Source of the DNA: Mycobacterium sp.
GTDB taxonomy: Bacteria > Actinomycetota > Actinomycetes > Mycobacteriales > Mycobacteriaceae
Assembly: GCF_002863225.1 (NCBI RefSeq)
Contig: NZ_PKEK01000050.1
Location: 62,001 to 126,000, forward strand
Reading direction: 5' to 3'
Length of the DNA: 64,000 nucleotides
Below, in pieces: positions 1 to 8,283 of the stretch. The notes under the pieces are model-generated. The model was not told the origin of the DNA and ran no database searches. It saw only the letters and a list, made by a program, of their open reading frames with translations. Position numbers and translations under genes: made by a program. Each line of letters begins with the position of its first letter. Within the stretch, counting starts at the first letter, position 1.

Positions 1-387
1 GCCACCACCGCGCACTGGGCCGGGCTGGGTCAGCGGTACCCCGTTGTCGGTCTGCTGTTTTCGATGTTCCTGCTGGCTTTTGCCGGCATCCCGCTGACCA
101 GTGGCTTCATCAGCAAGTTCGCGGTGTTCTCCGCTGCGGCCAAGGGCGGAGCGGTGCCGCTGGTGATCGTCGGTGTCATCGGCAGCGCGGTCGCGGCGTA
201 TTTCTACGTTCGCGTGATCGTGCTGATGTTCTTCACCGAACCGCACGCCGAGCCGGTCCACGTCGTCATGCCCAGCTTCTGGAGCAAAGCGGCCATCGCG
301 ATCTGCGCGGCGATCACCATCGGGTTGGGCATCTTCCCGCAGCCGCTGCTCGACCTCGCCCGGCAGGCCGCTCAGTTCCTGACGTGA
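1..387 (+). CDS. nuoN: NADH-quinone oxidoreductase subunit N, C-terminal part (5' end outside window)
   Basis: The frame is open from base 1 and ends with TGA at 385-387, giving the last 128 residues of NuoN, an antiporter-like proton-pumping subunit in the membrane arm of complex I. The visible part carries the conserved stretch AGIPLTSGF (about residue 28), followed by three hydrophobic helices, and ends in a short polar tail. In mycobacteria nuoN is the last gene of the nuoA-N operon, so the rest of complex I should lie to the left. Its stop overlaps the GTG of the next gene (GTGA), so the downstream crotonase may be translated from the same transcript. Confidence 0.93.
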   Translation, partial: ATTAHWAGLGQRYPVVGLLFSMFLLAFAGIPLTSGFISKFAVFSAAAKGGAVPLVIVGVIGSAVAAYFYVRVIVLMFFTEPHAEPVHVVMPSFWSKAAIAICAAITIGLGIFPQPLLDLARQAAQFLT

Positions 388-1181
388 CCTCACCGCTGGT
401 TCTCCGCGACGACACCGGCCCGGTCCGGGTGTTGACCATGAACCGGCCCGCGAAGCGAAATGCGTTGAGCCCCGACCTGATCGGTACGCTCTACGCCGCG
501 CTCCGCGACGCCGACGACGACCCAACGGTGAGGGCTGTTGTCCTCACCGGTGCCGACCCGGCGTTCTGCGCGGGCGTCGACCTCAAGGAGGCCCAGCGAC
601 TCGGCTCCGTGTACTTCGAGCAGTTTCAGAACCAGAGCTGTATCCGTCAAACCGGCGACATGCGCACGCCGATCGTCGGCGCGATCAATGGAGCCGTCTT
701 CACCGGCGGCCTCGAAATGGCTTTGGGCTGTGACTTTCTCATTGCTTCGGACCGTGCGGTGTTTGCCGACACCCACGCGCGCGTCGGGATCCTGCCCGGC
801 GGCGGGATGACGGCGCGGCTCCCCCAGGTGGTCGGGGCGGCGATGGCACGGCGGCTGTCGATGACCGGTGAAGTGATCGACGCGGGGCGGGCCGCGGAAA
901 TCGGCCTGGTCACCGAGGTGGTGCCGCACGGGCAGCTACTGGGCAGGGCGGTCGAACTGGCCGCTCAGATCGCCGAGGTGCCGGCACCGATCATGGCCGG
1001 CCTCAAGGAGATCTACGTGACCGGCGCGGCGCCGATCGTCCAGCCCGCGCTGGCCGCCGAGCAGGCCATCGCCGGTGCGCAAACCCTCGACCGAGATGGC
1101 CTCGAGGATCGCTACGCCGAGATCAGCGAGCGCAATCGTCGCCAGATCCAGCCTCAGCCGGATGCCAGCAGCGGGCTGTAG
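384..1181 (+). CDS. Enoyl-CoA hydratase/isomerase (crotonase) family protein
   Basis: 265 residues, the normal crotonase length. GTG at 384 overlaps the nuoN stop by four bases, which supports this start. Oxyanion-hole segments are visible: PAFCAGVDL (about residues 57-65) and GAVFTGGLEMALGCDF (about 100-115). The positions where canonical hydratases carry their two catalytic glutamates appear as ARVGILPGGG and MARRLSMTG, without glutamate, so the protein may act as an isomerase, hydrolase or other crotonase-fold enzyme and not a true hydratase; that is inference from motif comparison. The stop at 1181 lies 28 bases inside the convergent FAD oxidoreductase gene. Confidence 0.85.
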   Translation: MTSPLVLRDDTGPVRVLTMNRPAKRNALSPDLIGTLYAALRDADDDPTVRAVVLTGADPAFCAGVDLKEAQRLGSVYFEQFQNQSCIRQTGDMRTPIVGAINGAVFTGGLEMALGCDFLIASDRAVFADTHARVGILPGGGMTARLPQVVGAAMARRLSMTGEVIDAGRAAEIGLVTEVVPHGQLLGRAVELAAQIAEVPAPIMAGLKEIYVTGAAPIVQPALAAEQAIAGAQTLDRDGLEDRYAEISERNRRQIQPQPDASSGL

Positions 1182-2464
1182 TCGGTTGGCGGGTCAACGA
1201 GATTCATTGAGCGATAGAGCTTTTCGCTCAGCGCCGGGCTGGTCTCGGCCGCCGACAACACCGCTTCGCGGAACTCCAGCAGCTCCGTGGGCGCCGAATG
1301 GTCCGGGTCTCCGTCGTCCATGTAGAGGTCGTTGAACTGGTTGGACGCCCACATCGGCCCGATCTGATCGGCAGCCGCGGCGAAGAAGCGCAGCGCGACG
1401 TCGTCGATCCCGTCGTCGAGACAAGCCTTCAGCGCGGTCGCCTCCAGTGCGGCCACCGTCATGCCCTGGCCGTAGATGGGGTTGGTGCTGCAGATCGCGT
1501 CGCCGAACACCAGGAAGCCCGCCGGGAACCGGTCCATCTGGTCATAGCGCCGCCACGTCGCACCGGGGTAACGGAACATCGATATCTCGCTGATCGGCTC
1601 GCCGCGTTTCAGGGCCCGCAGTAGCGCGGGTGGTGCGAACTGCGTGGCCATCCGGATCATCCCGGTGAGGCTGTCGGGTGGTTCGTTGTCGGCGACCCGA
1701 GTCAGCGTGAAGATCCAGGTGTCGTGCTCGTAGACCGAAAAAGCGCCCCCGGTGGCCTTTTTCGGCTCCGGGACGACAAATGTCATCCGCTCTTTGATGA
1801 TCCCGTCCGGGATGCGCATCAGCAGACTGGTGTAGTTCGCGGTGGTCGTCGAGCGCTCCTCTACCGGTCGCCCGTAGCCCAGACCGTCCAGGAACGCCGG
1901 CGTGCGGGCACCGCGGCCCATCGCGTCGACCACCACGTCGGCATCCAGCGTCCGCTCCACCTGGGTCTCGCGGTCGACGATCTTGGCGCCGGTGACTCGC
2001 TGCGGAGTGGGCGCGACCGGCTCGACGACGTCGTGGCCGTCGAGAATTTCGACGTTCGCGATCGCGCTGACCCGCTGCCTGATGTGCGACTCCAGCAGCG
2101 GACGGCTCAGCAGGTGCAACGTGACCGCCGACGGGTCGCTGAATTTGCCCTCGCGGCTCAGCTCGTGACCGGCTACCCGAATCGACACCCGGGACAGGTC
2201 ACCGTCGTCGCAGACCGCGGCCCCGGCGGCGATCAACTCTTCGTGAATGCCGGGGAACAGCTCCGCCAGCTCGTGCGCACCACGGCTCCAGAGCACGTGA
2301 AAATGACGGCCCTGCGGAACGCCGCGTCGCTGGTCGGCCGTGTCGGGCAGCTTGTCCCGTTCGACCACCGTCACTGTGTCGTAGAAGTCGCTGAGCACGC
2401 GGGCAGCGAGAAGCCCGCCCATTCCCGCACCACAGACGACAGCCCGCTCTCCCAGCTTGCCCAT
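1154..2464 (-). CDS. FAD-dependent oxidoreductase (monooxygenase-like)
   Basis: 436 residues from ATG at 2464, which has a purine-rich GAGGGGG site just upstream; an upstream in-frame ATG at 2521 would add 19 residues of unlikely composition. The N-terminus carries the dinucleotide-binding motif GAGMGGLLAARVLSDF, followed by an acidic residue in VVERDKLP. A later GDAICSTNPIYGQGM segment is the second FAD contact typical of aromatic-hydroxylase/squalene-epoxidase-like monooxygenases. Mycobacteria carry several such proteins with unknown substrates. It is a single gene, convergent with the crotonase, and the preceding small gene at 2592-2843 may share its transcript. Confidence 0.85.
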   Translation of the reverse strand: MGKLGERAVVCGAGMGGLLAARVLSDFYDTVTVVERDKLPDTADQRRGVPQGRHFHVLWSRGAHELAELFPGIHEELIAAGAAVCDDGDLSRVSIRVAGHELSREGKFSDPSAVTLHLLSRPLLESHIRQRVSAIANVEILDGHDVVEPVAPTPQRVTGAKIVDRETQVERTLDADVVVDAMGRGARTPAFLDGLGYGRPVEERSTTTANYTSLLMRIPDGIIKERMTFVVPEPKKATGGAFSVYEHDTWIFTLTRVADNEPPDSLTGMIRMATQFAPPALLRALKRGEPISEISMFRYPGATWRRYDQMDRFPAGFLVFGDAICSTNPIYGQGMTVAALEATALKACLDDGIDDVALRFFAAAADQIGPMWASNQFNDLYMDDGDPDHSAPTELLEFREAVLSAAETSPALSEKLYRSMNLVDPPTDYSPLLASG

Positions 2465-2591
2465 CGAATCGCCCCCTCGTCGATAGCCCGTCCGCCGCAT
2501 CACCGTACCGAGATGGTTCACAAATTAGGCCGAAACAAGAAAGCCGAGCCGCGAATCATGATCGCCGGCAACGACGATGTGAGTCCGAAAC

Positions 2592-2843
2592 TCAGACGCC
2601 CGCTGCGGTCATGTCGTCGAGCGCCACAGCTGCCAGGTCGGGTCGCAGGACACTCAACTCCTCGAGCTCCTCGTCGGCGCGCCGCTGTACCAGCAACGGA
2701 ATGAAACCCCGAACCCGGCTGCCCTGAAACTGTGAGTACGCGTGCCGCACGACAGCGGCCACATGAGCTGTGGGAAGTGCGGCGTATTTCTCGGCGAGAC
2801 GACGCTCGACGTCACTGATCAGCGCCCGCTCTTCCTGAGGCAT
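2592..2843 (-). CDS. Small three-helix-bundle-type protein
   Basis: 83 residues with no membrane segment or signal peptide. The sequence is strongly helical: an acidic first helix (EERALISDVERRLAEKYA), a second helix around HVAAVVRHAYSQFQG, then a turn RVRGFIPLLVQRRADEEL. This pattern matches the small mycobacterial proteins annotated as three-helix bundle dimerization domain proteins, whose biochemical role is unknown. It lies 127 bases upstream of the FAD oxidoreductase on the same strand and 43 bases from the membrane-protein gene at 2887. The family assignment is from memory of the pattern, not from a search. Confidence 0.7.
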   Translation of the reverse strand: MPQEERALISDVERRLAEKYAALPTAHVAAVVRHAYSQFQGSRVRGFIPLLVQRRADEELEELSVLRPDLAAVALDDMTAAGV

Positions 2844-2886
2844 CCCGACATTGTTGTCCGCAACTCAATGCGGGTCAAGATGGAAG

Positions 2887-3351
2887 CTAGCCGTCCTCGT
2901 CCCGCAGAAACGGCCGGGTGGCGAACAGGTAGATCGCGAACACGGCGAGCGGCGCCAGCAGCGGCAACCACGGCACCCGCAGCGGAAAAGCAGTCGCGGC
3001 CAAGCCGACAAGCGTGAAGCCCAGCGCCGATATCAGCGTCGTCGGGCTCACCGAATCGAGACCCACGCCGCTGCTCGCGCTGTGTCGCAGGACCAGATAG
3101 ACCACCGCCGACAGACCCGCCAGCGCGGCGACAACGGCGGTGGGGCCGGTGACCGCGATGATCGCCGCGGTCAGCAGAACAGCGAGCGTGGCGAGCGGCC
3201 GGACCATGGTCGCGCCGGCCACCGCGAGCGCGGCGACCACCGCAAGCGAACGCGCGGTTCCGTGCGCGCCGACACCGACGGCGGCCACCATCAAAAGGCC
3301 ACACCCAGTGGACAACAGGTGCGCCATGACAACCGATCCGCGCCTCGTCAC
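2887..3351 (-). CDS. Integral membrane protein (Rv3162c-like)
   Basis: 154 residues with four or five hydrophobic helices, beginning MAHLLSTGCGLLMVAAVGVG and ending in a charged tail. GTG at 3351 overlaps the TGA of the DUF58 gene by four bases, which favours this start over the internal ATG at 3327. Together with the neighbouring DUF58 and MoxR genes it matches the M. tuberculosis order Rv3162c-Rv3163c-Rv3164c. Proteins in this position probably form part of a MoxR/DUF58 membrane assembly, but no function has been shown and no catalytic motif is visible. Confidence 0.8.
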   Translation of the reverse strand: MTRRGSVVMAHLLSTGCGLLMVAAVGVGAHGTARSLAVVAALAVAGATMVRPLATLAVLLTAAIIAVTGPTAVVAALAGLSAVVYLVLRHSASSGVGLDSVSPTTLISALGFTLVGLAATAFPLRVPWLPLLAPLAVFAIYLFATRPFLRDEDG

Positions 3352-4592
3352 CGACGCGCCGCCATCCGCCGACGGCGATCGGGCACCGCTTGCATGGACT
3401 GATCGAGGGTCCGGTCCGGCAACCAGGGCACCACGTCGACGCCGACGGTGCCCATGTCGCGGTACATCGCCGACCGTTGCAGAGCCCAGATCCGGGCCAC
3501 CAGCGGATCCTGGACGGCGCGGAACGGCACACCTTGCAACACGTCGACCGCGACAACGACGTGACCGCGACGCCGCAGGTCGATCAGCGCCAACGCGAAC
3601 TCGGTGTCGAGCAACGTCGAGAAGCCGACGACGATCGCCCCCGAGGGTATAGCCGCCCGAGGCGCCAATGTACCTGTGGTGCTTTCGAATTCGTCTCCCG
3701 CGTTCAGCACGGCGTCAAGCACGCGATAGAACTGCCGCTGTCCGATGTCGGCACCGAGCCACCGGGGCCGGCGCCCGCCGAGCGCGACTATCCCGGCCCG
3801 GTCGCCGTTGCGCAGCGCGGTCTGCACGACTTGCGCGGCGCCGCGGACGATCCGCTCGGTGGCAACGGTCGCGGGCCCGGCGGGCTGCGGGTAGCCGTCG
3901 ATCAACACCACCACGTCCGCTGATCGATCGGTCAGCCGCTGGGTCACGTGTAGTCGCCCGCGCCGGGCGCTGACCGGCCAGTTGATCGTGCGTAACTGAT
4001 CGCCCGGCACGTAGGTGCGGATGTCGGCATACTCGACGCCGCGGCCGAGGTGCCGGGTCAGGTGCGTGCCCAGCCGGTCCAGCAGCTCCGTCGGCGGCAG
4101 TGCGGTCGGCTGGGGCGGCGTCATCGGAAACACAATGACCTCGGCCGCATCGACCGTGCCCGACCCGGCGAGTAGTCCGCCGTGCGCGACAACCTCGACC
4201 GAGGCGCGCACGGGATAGCGCCCCCACCGTTGCGCACTGATGACCACCGTCTGCCGCTGCCCACGAGTCGCCTGCAGTGTCAGGCCCTGCACCGACGAGG
4301 CAATCAGTTGTGTTGCAGTACCCGATGTTTCAGTGCTGACCCAGAGCGTCAGCTGCATCTCCTCGGCTTCGAAGCAGCGCTGCGAACCCGGTTCGGCGTG
4401 AACGCTGATTCTCGGCAGGGGTCGTTGCCAGCTCACCGAGCACAGCACACCGAGAAAGGGCGCGGCGAAGGCGACGAGCTGCCAGCACGATCCGATCAAA
4501 CCGACCGCCAGCGCAATCGCTGCGGAGGTGGCGATCGCCCGCGTCAATGACGATGCGCGCCAACGAAGCTCGAAATCGCGGACCTCGACCAC
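3348..4592 (-). CDS. DUF58 protein with N-terminal membrane anchor (Rv3163c-like)
   Basis: 414 residues. Two adjacent N-terminal hydrophobic segments (about residues 17-45) anchor a beta-rich region and then the DUF58 signature: GVEYADIRTYVPGDQLRTIN followed by W..SARRG, a von Willebrand A-like fold. The VVVLIDGYPQP strand is where a MIDAS aspartate would sit. DUF58 proteins are usually paired with MoxR AAA+ ATPases and are thought to be chaperone-type partners in enzyme maturation or envelope stress. Here the MoxR gene is directly upstream (13 bases) and the next gene overlaps by GTGA, so one operon is expected. Confidence 0.88.
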   Translation of the reverse strand: MVEVRDFELRWRASSLTRAIATSAAIALAVGLIGSCWQLVAFAAPFLGVLCSVSWQRPLPRISVHAEPGSQRCFEAEEMQLTLWVSTETSGTATQLIASSVQGLTLQATRGQRQTVVISAQRWGRYPVRASVEVVAHGGLLAGSGTVDAAEVIVFPMTPPQPTALPPTELLDRLGTHLTRHLGRGVEYADIRTYVPGDQLRTINWPVSARRGRLHVTQRLTDRSADVVVLIDGYPQPAGPATVATERIVRGAAQVVQTALRNGDRAGIVALGGRRPRWLGADIGQRQFYRVLDAVLNAGDEFESTTGTLAPRAAIPSGAIVVGFSTLLDTEFALALIDLRRRGHVVVAVDVLQGVPFRAVQDPLVARIWALQRSAMYRDMGTVGVDVVPWLPDRTLDQSMQAVPDRRRRMAARR

Positions 4593-4605
4593 ACCGACCT
4601 ACTGC

Positions 4606-5571
4606 TCAGCCGCCGTGCGTTCGAGGCACCGGCAATCGCCGTAAGAGTTCCGCGATGATGTCCGACCCTTGAATTTTCCGGACCCACATCTCCGGCCGCA
4701 ACGTGATCCGGTGCGCGACCGCCGGTGGTGCGAGCGCTTTGATGTCTTCGGGGATCACGTAGTCGCGGCCGAGCAACAGGGCGCGGGCCCGCGCCAGTTG
4801 CACCAGATCGAGTTCCGCCCGGGGGCTCGCACCGACCGCCACCTGGGGGTGATGGCGGGTCGCGGCGGCAAGCGAGACGACGTAGTTGAGCACGTCCTCA
4901 TGCACGCTCACCTGTTCGACGGCCTCGCGCATCGCCAGCAGATCGTGTTGATCGACAACCTGATTGACCGTCGGCTCGGCCGACCCGCGATCGAGGCGAC
5001 GCCGCAGCATCGACACCTCGTCGCGTTCGGAGAGATAGCGCAGCTCCAGTCGCACGGCGAAGCGGTCCAACTGCGCCTCCGGCAACGGGTAGGTGCCCTC
5101 GTACTCGATCGGGTTGTCGGTGGCCAACACGATGAAGGGTTGCGGCAGCGGGTGTGTGACACCGTCGATGCTGACCTGACGCTCGGCCATCGCCTCGAGC
5201 AGCGCCGCCTGAGTCTTGGGCGGCGTGCGATTGATCTCGTCTGCCAGCAGCAGATTGGTGAAGATCGGGCCGGCACGGAAATCGAAACGGCCCGACTGCA
5301 TGTCGTAGACCGTCGAGCCGAGCAGATCTGCCGGCAACAGGTCGGGAGTGAACTGCACGCGGGTGAAATCGAGCCCGAGCGCCGCGGCGAAAGACCGGGC
5401 GATCAGCGTCTTGCCGAGGCCCGGCAGGTCCTCGATCAGCACATGCCCGCGCGCGAGCACCGTGGTGAGAATCAGCGTGAGCGCCGCGCGCTTTCCCACC
5501 ACCACCTGCTCGATCTCATCGAGCACCGCGGCGGCGCGGGCCGTCGTCGATTCCGCGGTCTCCGAAGTCAT
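4606..5571 (-). CDS. moxR3: MoxR-family AAA+ ATPase
   Basis: 321 residues, the usual MoxR length. Walker A is LPGLGKTLIA (about residues 49-58), Walker B is LLLADEINRTPPKTQ (about 108-122), and sensor and arginine-finger segments follow in VLATDNPIEYEGTYPLPEAQ and LDRFAVRL. MoxR proteins use ATP hydrolysis to insert cofactors or remodel partner proteins, typically with a DUF58/vWA partner, which is the next gene. Position between the DUF4129 pair and DUF58 corresponds to Rv3164c (moxR3) in M. tuberculosis. Confidence 0.93.
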   Translation of the reverse strand: MTSETAESTTARAAAVLDEIEQVVVGKRAALTLILTTVLARGHVLIEDLPGLGKTLIARSFAAALGLDFTRVQFTPDLLPADLLGSTVYDMQSGRFDFRAGPIFTNLLLADEINRTPPKTQAALLEAMAERQVSIDGVTHPLPQPFIVLATDNPIEYEGTYPLPEAQLDRFAVRLELRYLSERDEVSMLRRRLDRGSAEPTVNQVVDQHDLLAMREAVEQVSVHEDVLNYVVSLAAATRHHPQVAVGASPRAELDLVQLARARALLLGRDYVIPEDIKALAPPAVAHRITLRPEMWVRKIQGSDIIAELLRRLPVPRTHGG

Positions 5572-5590
5572 GTCCGATATCTACCCCCTG

Positions 5591-6073
5591 TCATACCTGC
5601 TCAAGCCGCTCCAGGATTTCTTCCAGCGTCGCCCGGCCCGGCCCGGGCTCGCTCGCCCCCGTACGAGAGACGTTGTTGGGGTCCACCCACGCCCACAGCT
5701 CGGGGCCGAAAAGTGTTCGCCCGGTGGCATCGAAGGCCACCGGATCCTTGGCCTGCTTCTGCCTGGCCGCCATCCCGAATCGTCGCGCCAGCATCGGGCG
5801 CAGATGCCGGTCCCAGTCGGCCCGCGTCGATTCCGAGCGGTGGATCAGCGTCTCGGTCCGGGACAGCCAGCTGCGTAACGTCTCCTCGAGGGCGTTCGGG
5901 ATCTCCGGCGGCGGCGGCGGGATATTGCGGCCAAGGACCTGCCGGACGTTGATCAACGCGAAAAGCGCCGCGGCACCCGCCAGCCACAGCACCCAGCGAC
6001 GGTCATCGAGCGACAGCGCGGTCATCTCCGCACACACCACGATCGAAACGCCCAGCGCAATCAGTCTTTTCAC
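5591..6073 (-). CDS. Small membrane-anchored protein (Rv3165c-like)
   Basis: 160 residues. Two N-terminal hydrophobic segments (LIALGVSIVVCAEM and WVLWLAGAAALFALINV) are followed by a soluble, helical, charged domain rich in Arg and Trp (about residues 50-160). GTG at 6073 overlaps the preceding TGA (GTGA), showing translational coupling with the DUF4129 protein. There is no recognisable catalytic motif. Its place between DUF4129 and MoxR suggests a structural subunit of the same membrane assembly; this is a positional inference. Confidence 0.78.
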   Translation of the reverse strand: MKRLIALGVSIVVCAEMTALSLDDRRWVLWLAGAAALFALINVRQVLGRNIPPPPPEIPNALEETLRSWLSRTETLIHRSESTRADWDRHLRPMLARRFGMAARQKQAKDPVAFDATGRTLFGPELWAWVDPNNVSRTGASEPGPGRATLEEILERLEQV

Positions 6074-7011
6074 ACCGAGCTCCGCATCTCGGCAAGCACC
6101 AGCTGCAAGACGTCCGCCGCGCGGCCGCGATGCGTCTCGGTCATCACATGCGGGCTGAACCGCGCCTCTTCGAACAAGGTGACCAGTTCGGTCGCGTTGT
6201 CGACGTGCAACGCACCATACTCGACGGCGCGAGCCAAAACCTCTGTCGGAGTGTCGAAATCCCGCGGTGCCGCTCCGGGGAAACGTCCGAGCTCACGTTC
6301 CATCGCCGCGTAGCACGCGATGATCGCCTGGCGTGGTTCGTGATTGGGATCTTCGACCTCGGCCAAGCCGCTCTCGGCCGCCCGCGCCAGTGAGCTGGCC
6401 GCCGCGGTGACGGGGGCCGGTTCGCCGGAAGCCTGAGTCGCAGCGCTGCGCGGTTCGGGGGCCCGGCGCCACCGGGCCACAACGGCGCTCGCGACGAGCA
6501 TCACCACCAGCGCCACCGTGCCGCCGATCAGGTAATGCAGCACGTCACGGTCCGTCCCACCGTCTCCGGATTCCGGCCGTGGCGCAGGGTCGCCCGGCGG
6601 CGGAACAGTGGCGGATGACGGCGGAGGTGAATGCGGCTGTTCGATGTCGTGCGGGCCCAGGTAGCGCGACAGCAACCACAGCAAGACCAGCCACACCAGG
6701 AGCACCGCTGCGCCGATCAGCATCACACGCCAGGCCGGTCGACCGCTGGCGTCGGCAAATCGTTTGGGCGTCGGGCTGGCGCTGCTCGCCGCCTGGCGCG
6801 GATCGCGTAGTCGAGCAATCAGCGAGGCGGCGACAATGGCCAGCGACACACCGAGCAGGGCGGCGACGTAGACCAGCGATGCGCCACTGTGGGGCGGCTC
6901 TCGATCGACGCGCTGACCGCCGGGGAGGTAGCCGCGCAGCGACGCGGCGACGGCGATCAACAGCACGATCACGGCGACCACGCGGCCAGTCGCCTTATCG
7001 AAGATCGGCAT
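6070..7011 (-). CDS. DUF4129 membrane protein (Rv3166c-like)
   Basis: 313 residues from ATG at 7011; a TTG at 7023 would add four residues and cannot be excluded. Three hydrophobic segments (about residues 9-25, 45-62 and 95-115) and a fourth near 165-185 precede a cytoplasmic tail with the pattern PNHEPRQAIIACYAAMEREL and a later TPTEVLARAVE, which is typical of the C-terminal DUF4129 domain. DUF4129 genes commonly travel with transglutaminase or DUF58/MoxR genes. This is the first gene of the five-gene minus-strand operon running down to 2887. Confidence 0.85.
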   Translation of the reverse strand: MPIFDKATGRVVAVIVLLIAVAASLRGYLPGGQRVDREPPHSGASLVYVAALLGVSLAIVAASLIARLRDPRQAASSASPTPKRFADASGRPAWRVMLIGAAVLLVWLVLLWLLSRYLGPHDIEQPHSPPPSSATVPPPGDPAPRPESGDGGTDRDVLHYLIGGTVALVVMLVASAVVARWRRAPEPRSAATQASGEPAPVTAAASSLARAAESGLAEVEDPNHEPRQAIIACYAAMERELGRFPGAAPRDFDTPTEVLARAVEYGALHVDNATELVTLFEEARFSPHVMTETHRGRAADVLQLVLAEMRSSV

Positions 7012-7098
7012 ACCACTCGACAAGTGCCCATCGTGGCACGGAAAAGAGATGGACGGCCAGCGATCTGCCCAGTCCGGTCCCGAGCGGACCGATCGCGC

Positions 7099-7557
7099 TC
7101 ACTCGCGCTCGGCGAGCTCCGCCAGTCGGTCCAGCGAGCCCCGCAGCATGGCGGCCGTCGTGTTGCGGGCATGGACCACCCGGTGCTGATCGGTCAACCG
7201 CGTCCAGTCGTAGGTGTGCGTCACCCGGGTGCGGTGATCGTCGAGCGGCTCGAGCTCCCATCGCCACAAGTGCCCGGCAGGCTGCTCACCAGCCGTGGAC
7301 GGGTTCCAGGCGATACGACGGGCTTCGACGAACTCGACCACGAGATTATCCCGAACGCCGCCATTGGTCAGCGTCATCGTGAAGATGTCACCGACCGCGC
7401 GGACCCGTTGCCCGCCTTCGGCATTGGCGAGATTGTCGTTGCCGTCCCACCGCGGCTGTTGCGCCGGGTCGGCGATCAGCTCGAAGATCTGATCCGCGGA
7501 GGCGGCGATCTCACGGCTCGCGCTCACCACCCGCAGGACTGCTGTGTCGTCGGACAT
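7099..7557 (-). CDS. SRPBCC-fold (polyketide cyclase/START-like) protein
   Basis: 152 residues from ATG at 7557; a TTG at 7569 with GAGG eight bases upstream is an alternative giving 156. The start resembles the family: SREIAASADQIFELIADPAQ, then W..NDNLANAEGG and a long C-terminal helix rich in Ala, Arg and Leu (about 135-152). SRPBCC proteins form a deep hydrophobic pocket that binds lipids or polyketide-like ligands, and many mycobacterial copies have no known ligand. It is 17 bases downstream of the flavin-binding gene at 7574 and likely co-transcribed. Confidence 0.85.
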   Translation of the reverse strand: MSDDTAVLRVVSASREIAASADQIFELIADPAQQPRWDGNDNLANAEGGQRVRAVGDIFTMTLTNGGVRDNLVVEFVEARRIAWNPSTAGEQPAGHLWRWELEPLDDHRTRVTHTYDWTRLTDQHRVVHARNTTAAMLRGSLDRLAELAERE

Positions 7558-7573
7558 GGCCTGATTCAAGCAC

Positions 7574-8245
7574 TCAGCCTCGGCGGTAGTCGACGAGGTA
7601 GGACGGCAACGAAATCGCCGGATCGAGATCGTCGGCCGGAATCGGCGATCCCGGCTGCAGGGTGAGCGGTAAAACCCCGGCCCAGTGCGGCAACGTGAGG
7701 TCCTCCTCGTCGTCGACCGGCCCGCCGGTGCGCACTTTCGCCGAGACTTCCACGAGGTCGAGGGCGATCACGGCGGTCGCCGCCAGCTCGCGGGCGCTGG
7801 GAGGCCTGCTGTCGGCGGATCGACCGCGTGCCACGTGATCGACGACGGCCGCCAGCGCGCGCCGCTTCTCGTCGTCGTCGCGTACCAGCCGAGCGTTGCC
7901 GACCGCGACGACCGATCGGTACTCCAGCGAATGGTGCATGCCCGAGCGGGCCAGCACCAGCCCGTCGACCAGCGTCACGGTGACGCACACCGGTAATCCG
8001 TCGGGCGCGCCGGCGGCCGCCAGCATCGGACCACTACCAGTAGATCCATGCAGGTAGAGCGTCTCATCCAGGCGGGCGTGCAGCGTCGGCAACACCACCG
8101 GGCCGGCGTCACCGACGACCCCCACATGGCAGATCAGGGCCTCGTCGAGGATGCCGTGGACGGTGGCGCGGTCATATCGGGCGCGTTCGCGATATCGGGT
8201 GGGCGCGGTGCGCGCTGTGGGCGCGTAGGCCTGATCCGCCGTCAT
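7574..8245 (-). CDS. Pyridoxamine 5'-phosphate oxidase-fold flavin-binding protein
   Basis: 223 residues; ATG at 8245 has a good GGAGGCAACC site. The split-barrel pattern is visible: ALICHVGVVGDAGPVVLPTL, LYLHGSTGSGPMLAAAG and VCVTVTLVDGLVLARSGMHH, followed by YRSVVAVGNARLV. This pattern is typical of NimA-like flavin-nucleotide-binding proteins of the PNPOx fold. They bind FMN or F420 and the substrate is usually unknown. Only 38 bases separate it from the divergent MocR gene, an arrangement commonly seen when the MocR protein controls its neighbour. Confidence 0.85.
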   Translation of the reverse strand: MTADQAYAPTARTAPTRYRERARYDRATVHGILDEALICHVGVVGDAGPVVLPTLHARLDETLYLHGSTGSGPMLAAAGAPDGLPVCVTVTLVDGLVLARSGMHHSLEYRSVVAVGNARLVRDDDEKRRALAAVVDHVARGRSADSRPPSARELAATAVIALDLVEVSAKVRTGGPVDDEEDLTLPHWAGVLPLTLQPGSPIPADDLDPAISLPSYLVDYRRG

Positions 8246-8283
8246 GGTTGCCTCCGCTATTGCACTAGTACATAATTTAGTCT
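8246..8283 (+). promoter_or_regulatory. Divergent promoter/operator between PNPOx-like gene and MocR gene
   Basis: Only 38 bases lie between two divergent starts, so both promoters and any operator must sit here or reach into the coding ends. The region is AT-rich compared with its surroundings and contains the partial dyad GCACTAGTAC and a TATA-like stretch (TACATAATTTAG). MocR/PdxR-type regulators usually bind such short divergent spacers; direct evidence here is only position and base composition. Confidence 0.5.

Noticed and set aside
1724..2704. Long plus-strand open frame opposite the FAD oxidoreductase
   Set aside because: It is a high-GC antisense shadow, with Arg/His-rich low-complexity translation and no family features, while the minus-strand gene is well supported.
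4669..5952. Long plus-strand frame opposite moxR3
   Set aside because: Arg/Gln/His-rich translation typical of antisense GC-rich DNA; MoxR motifs on the other strand are unambiguous.
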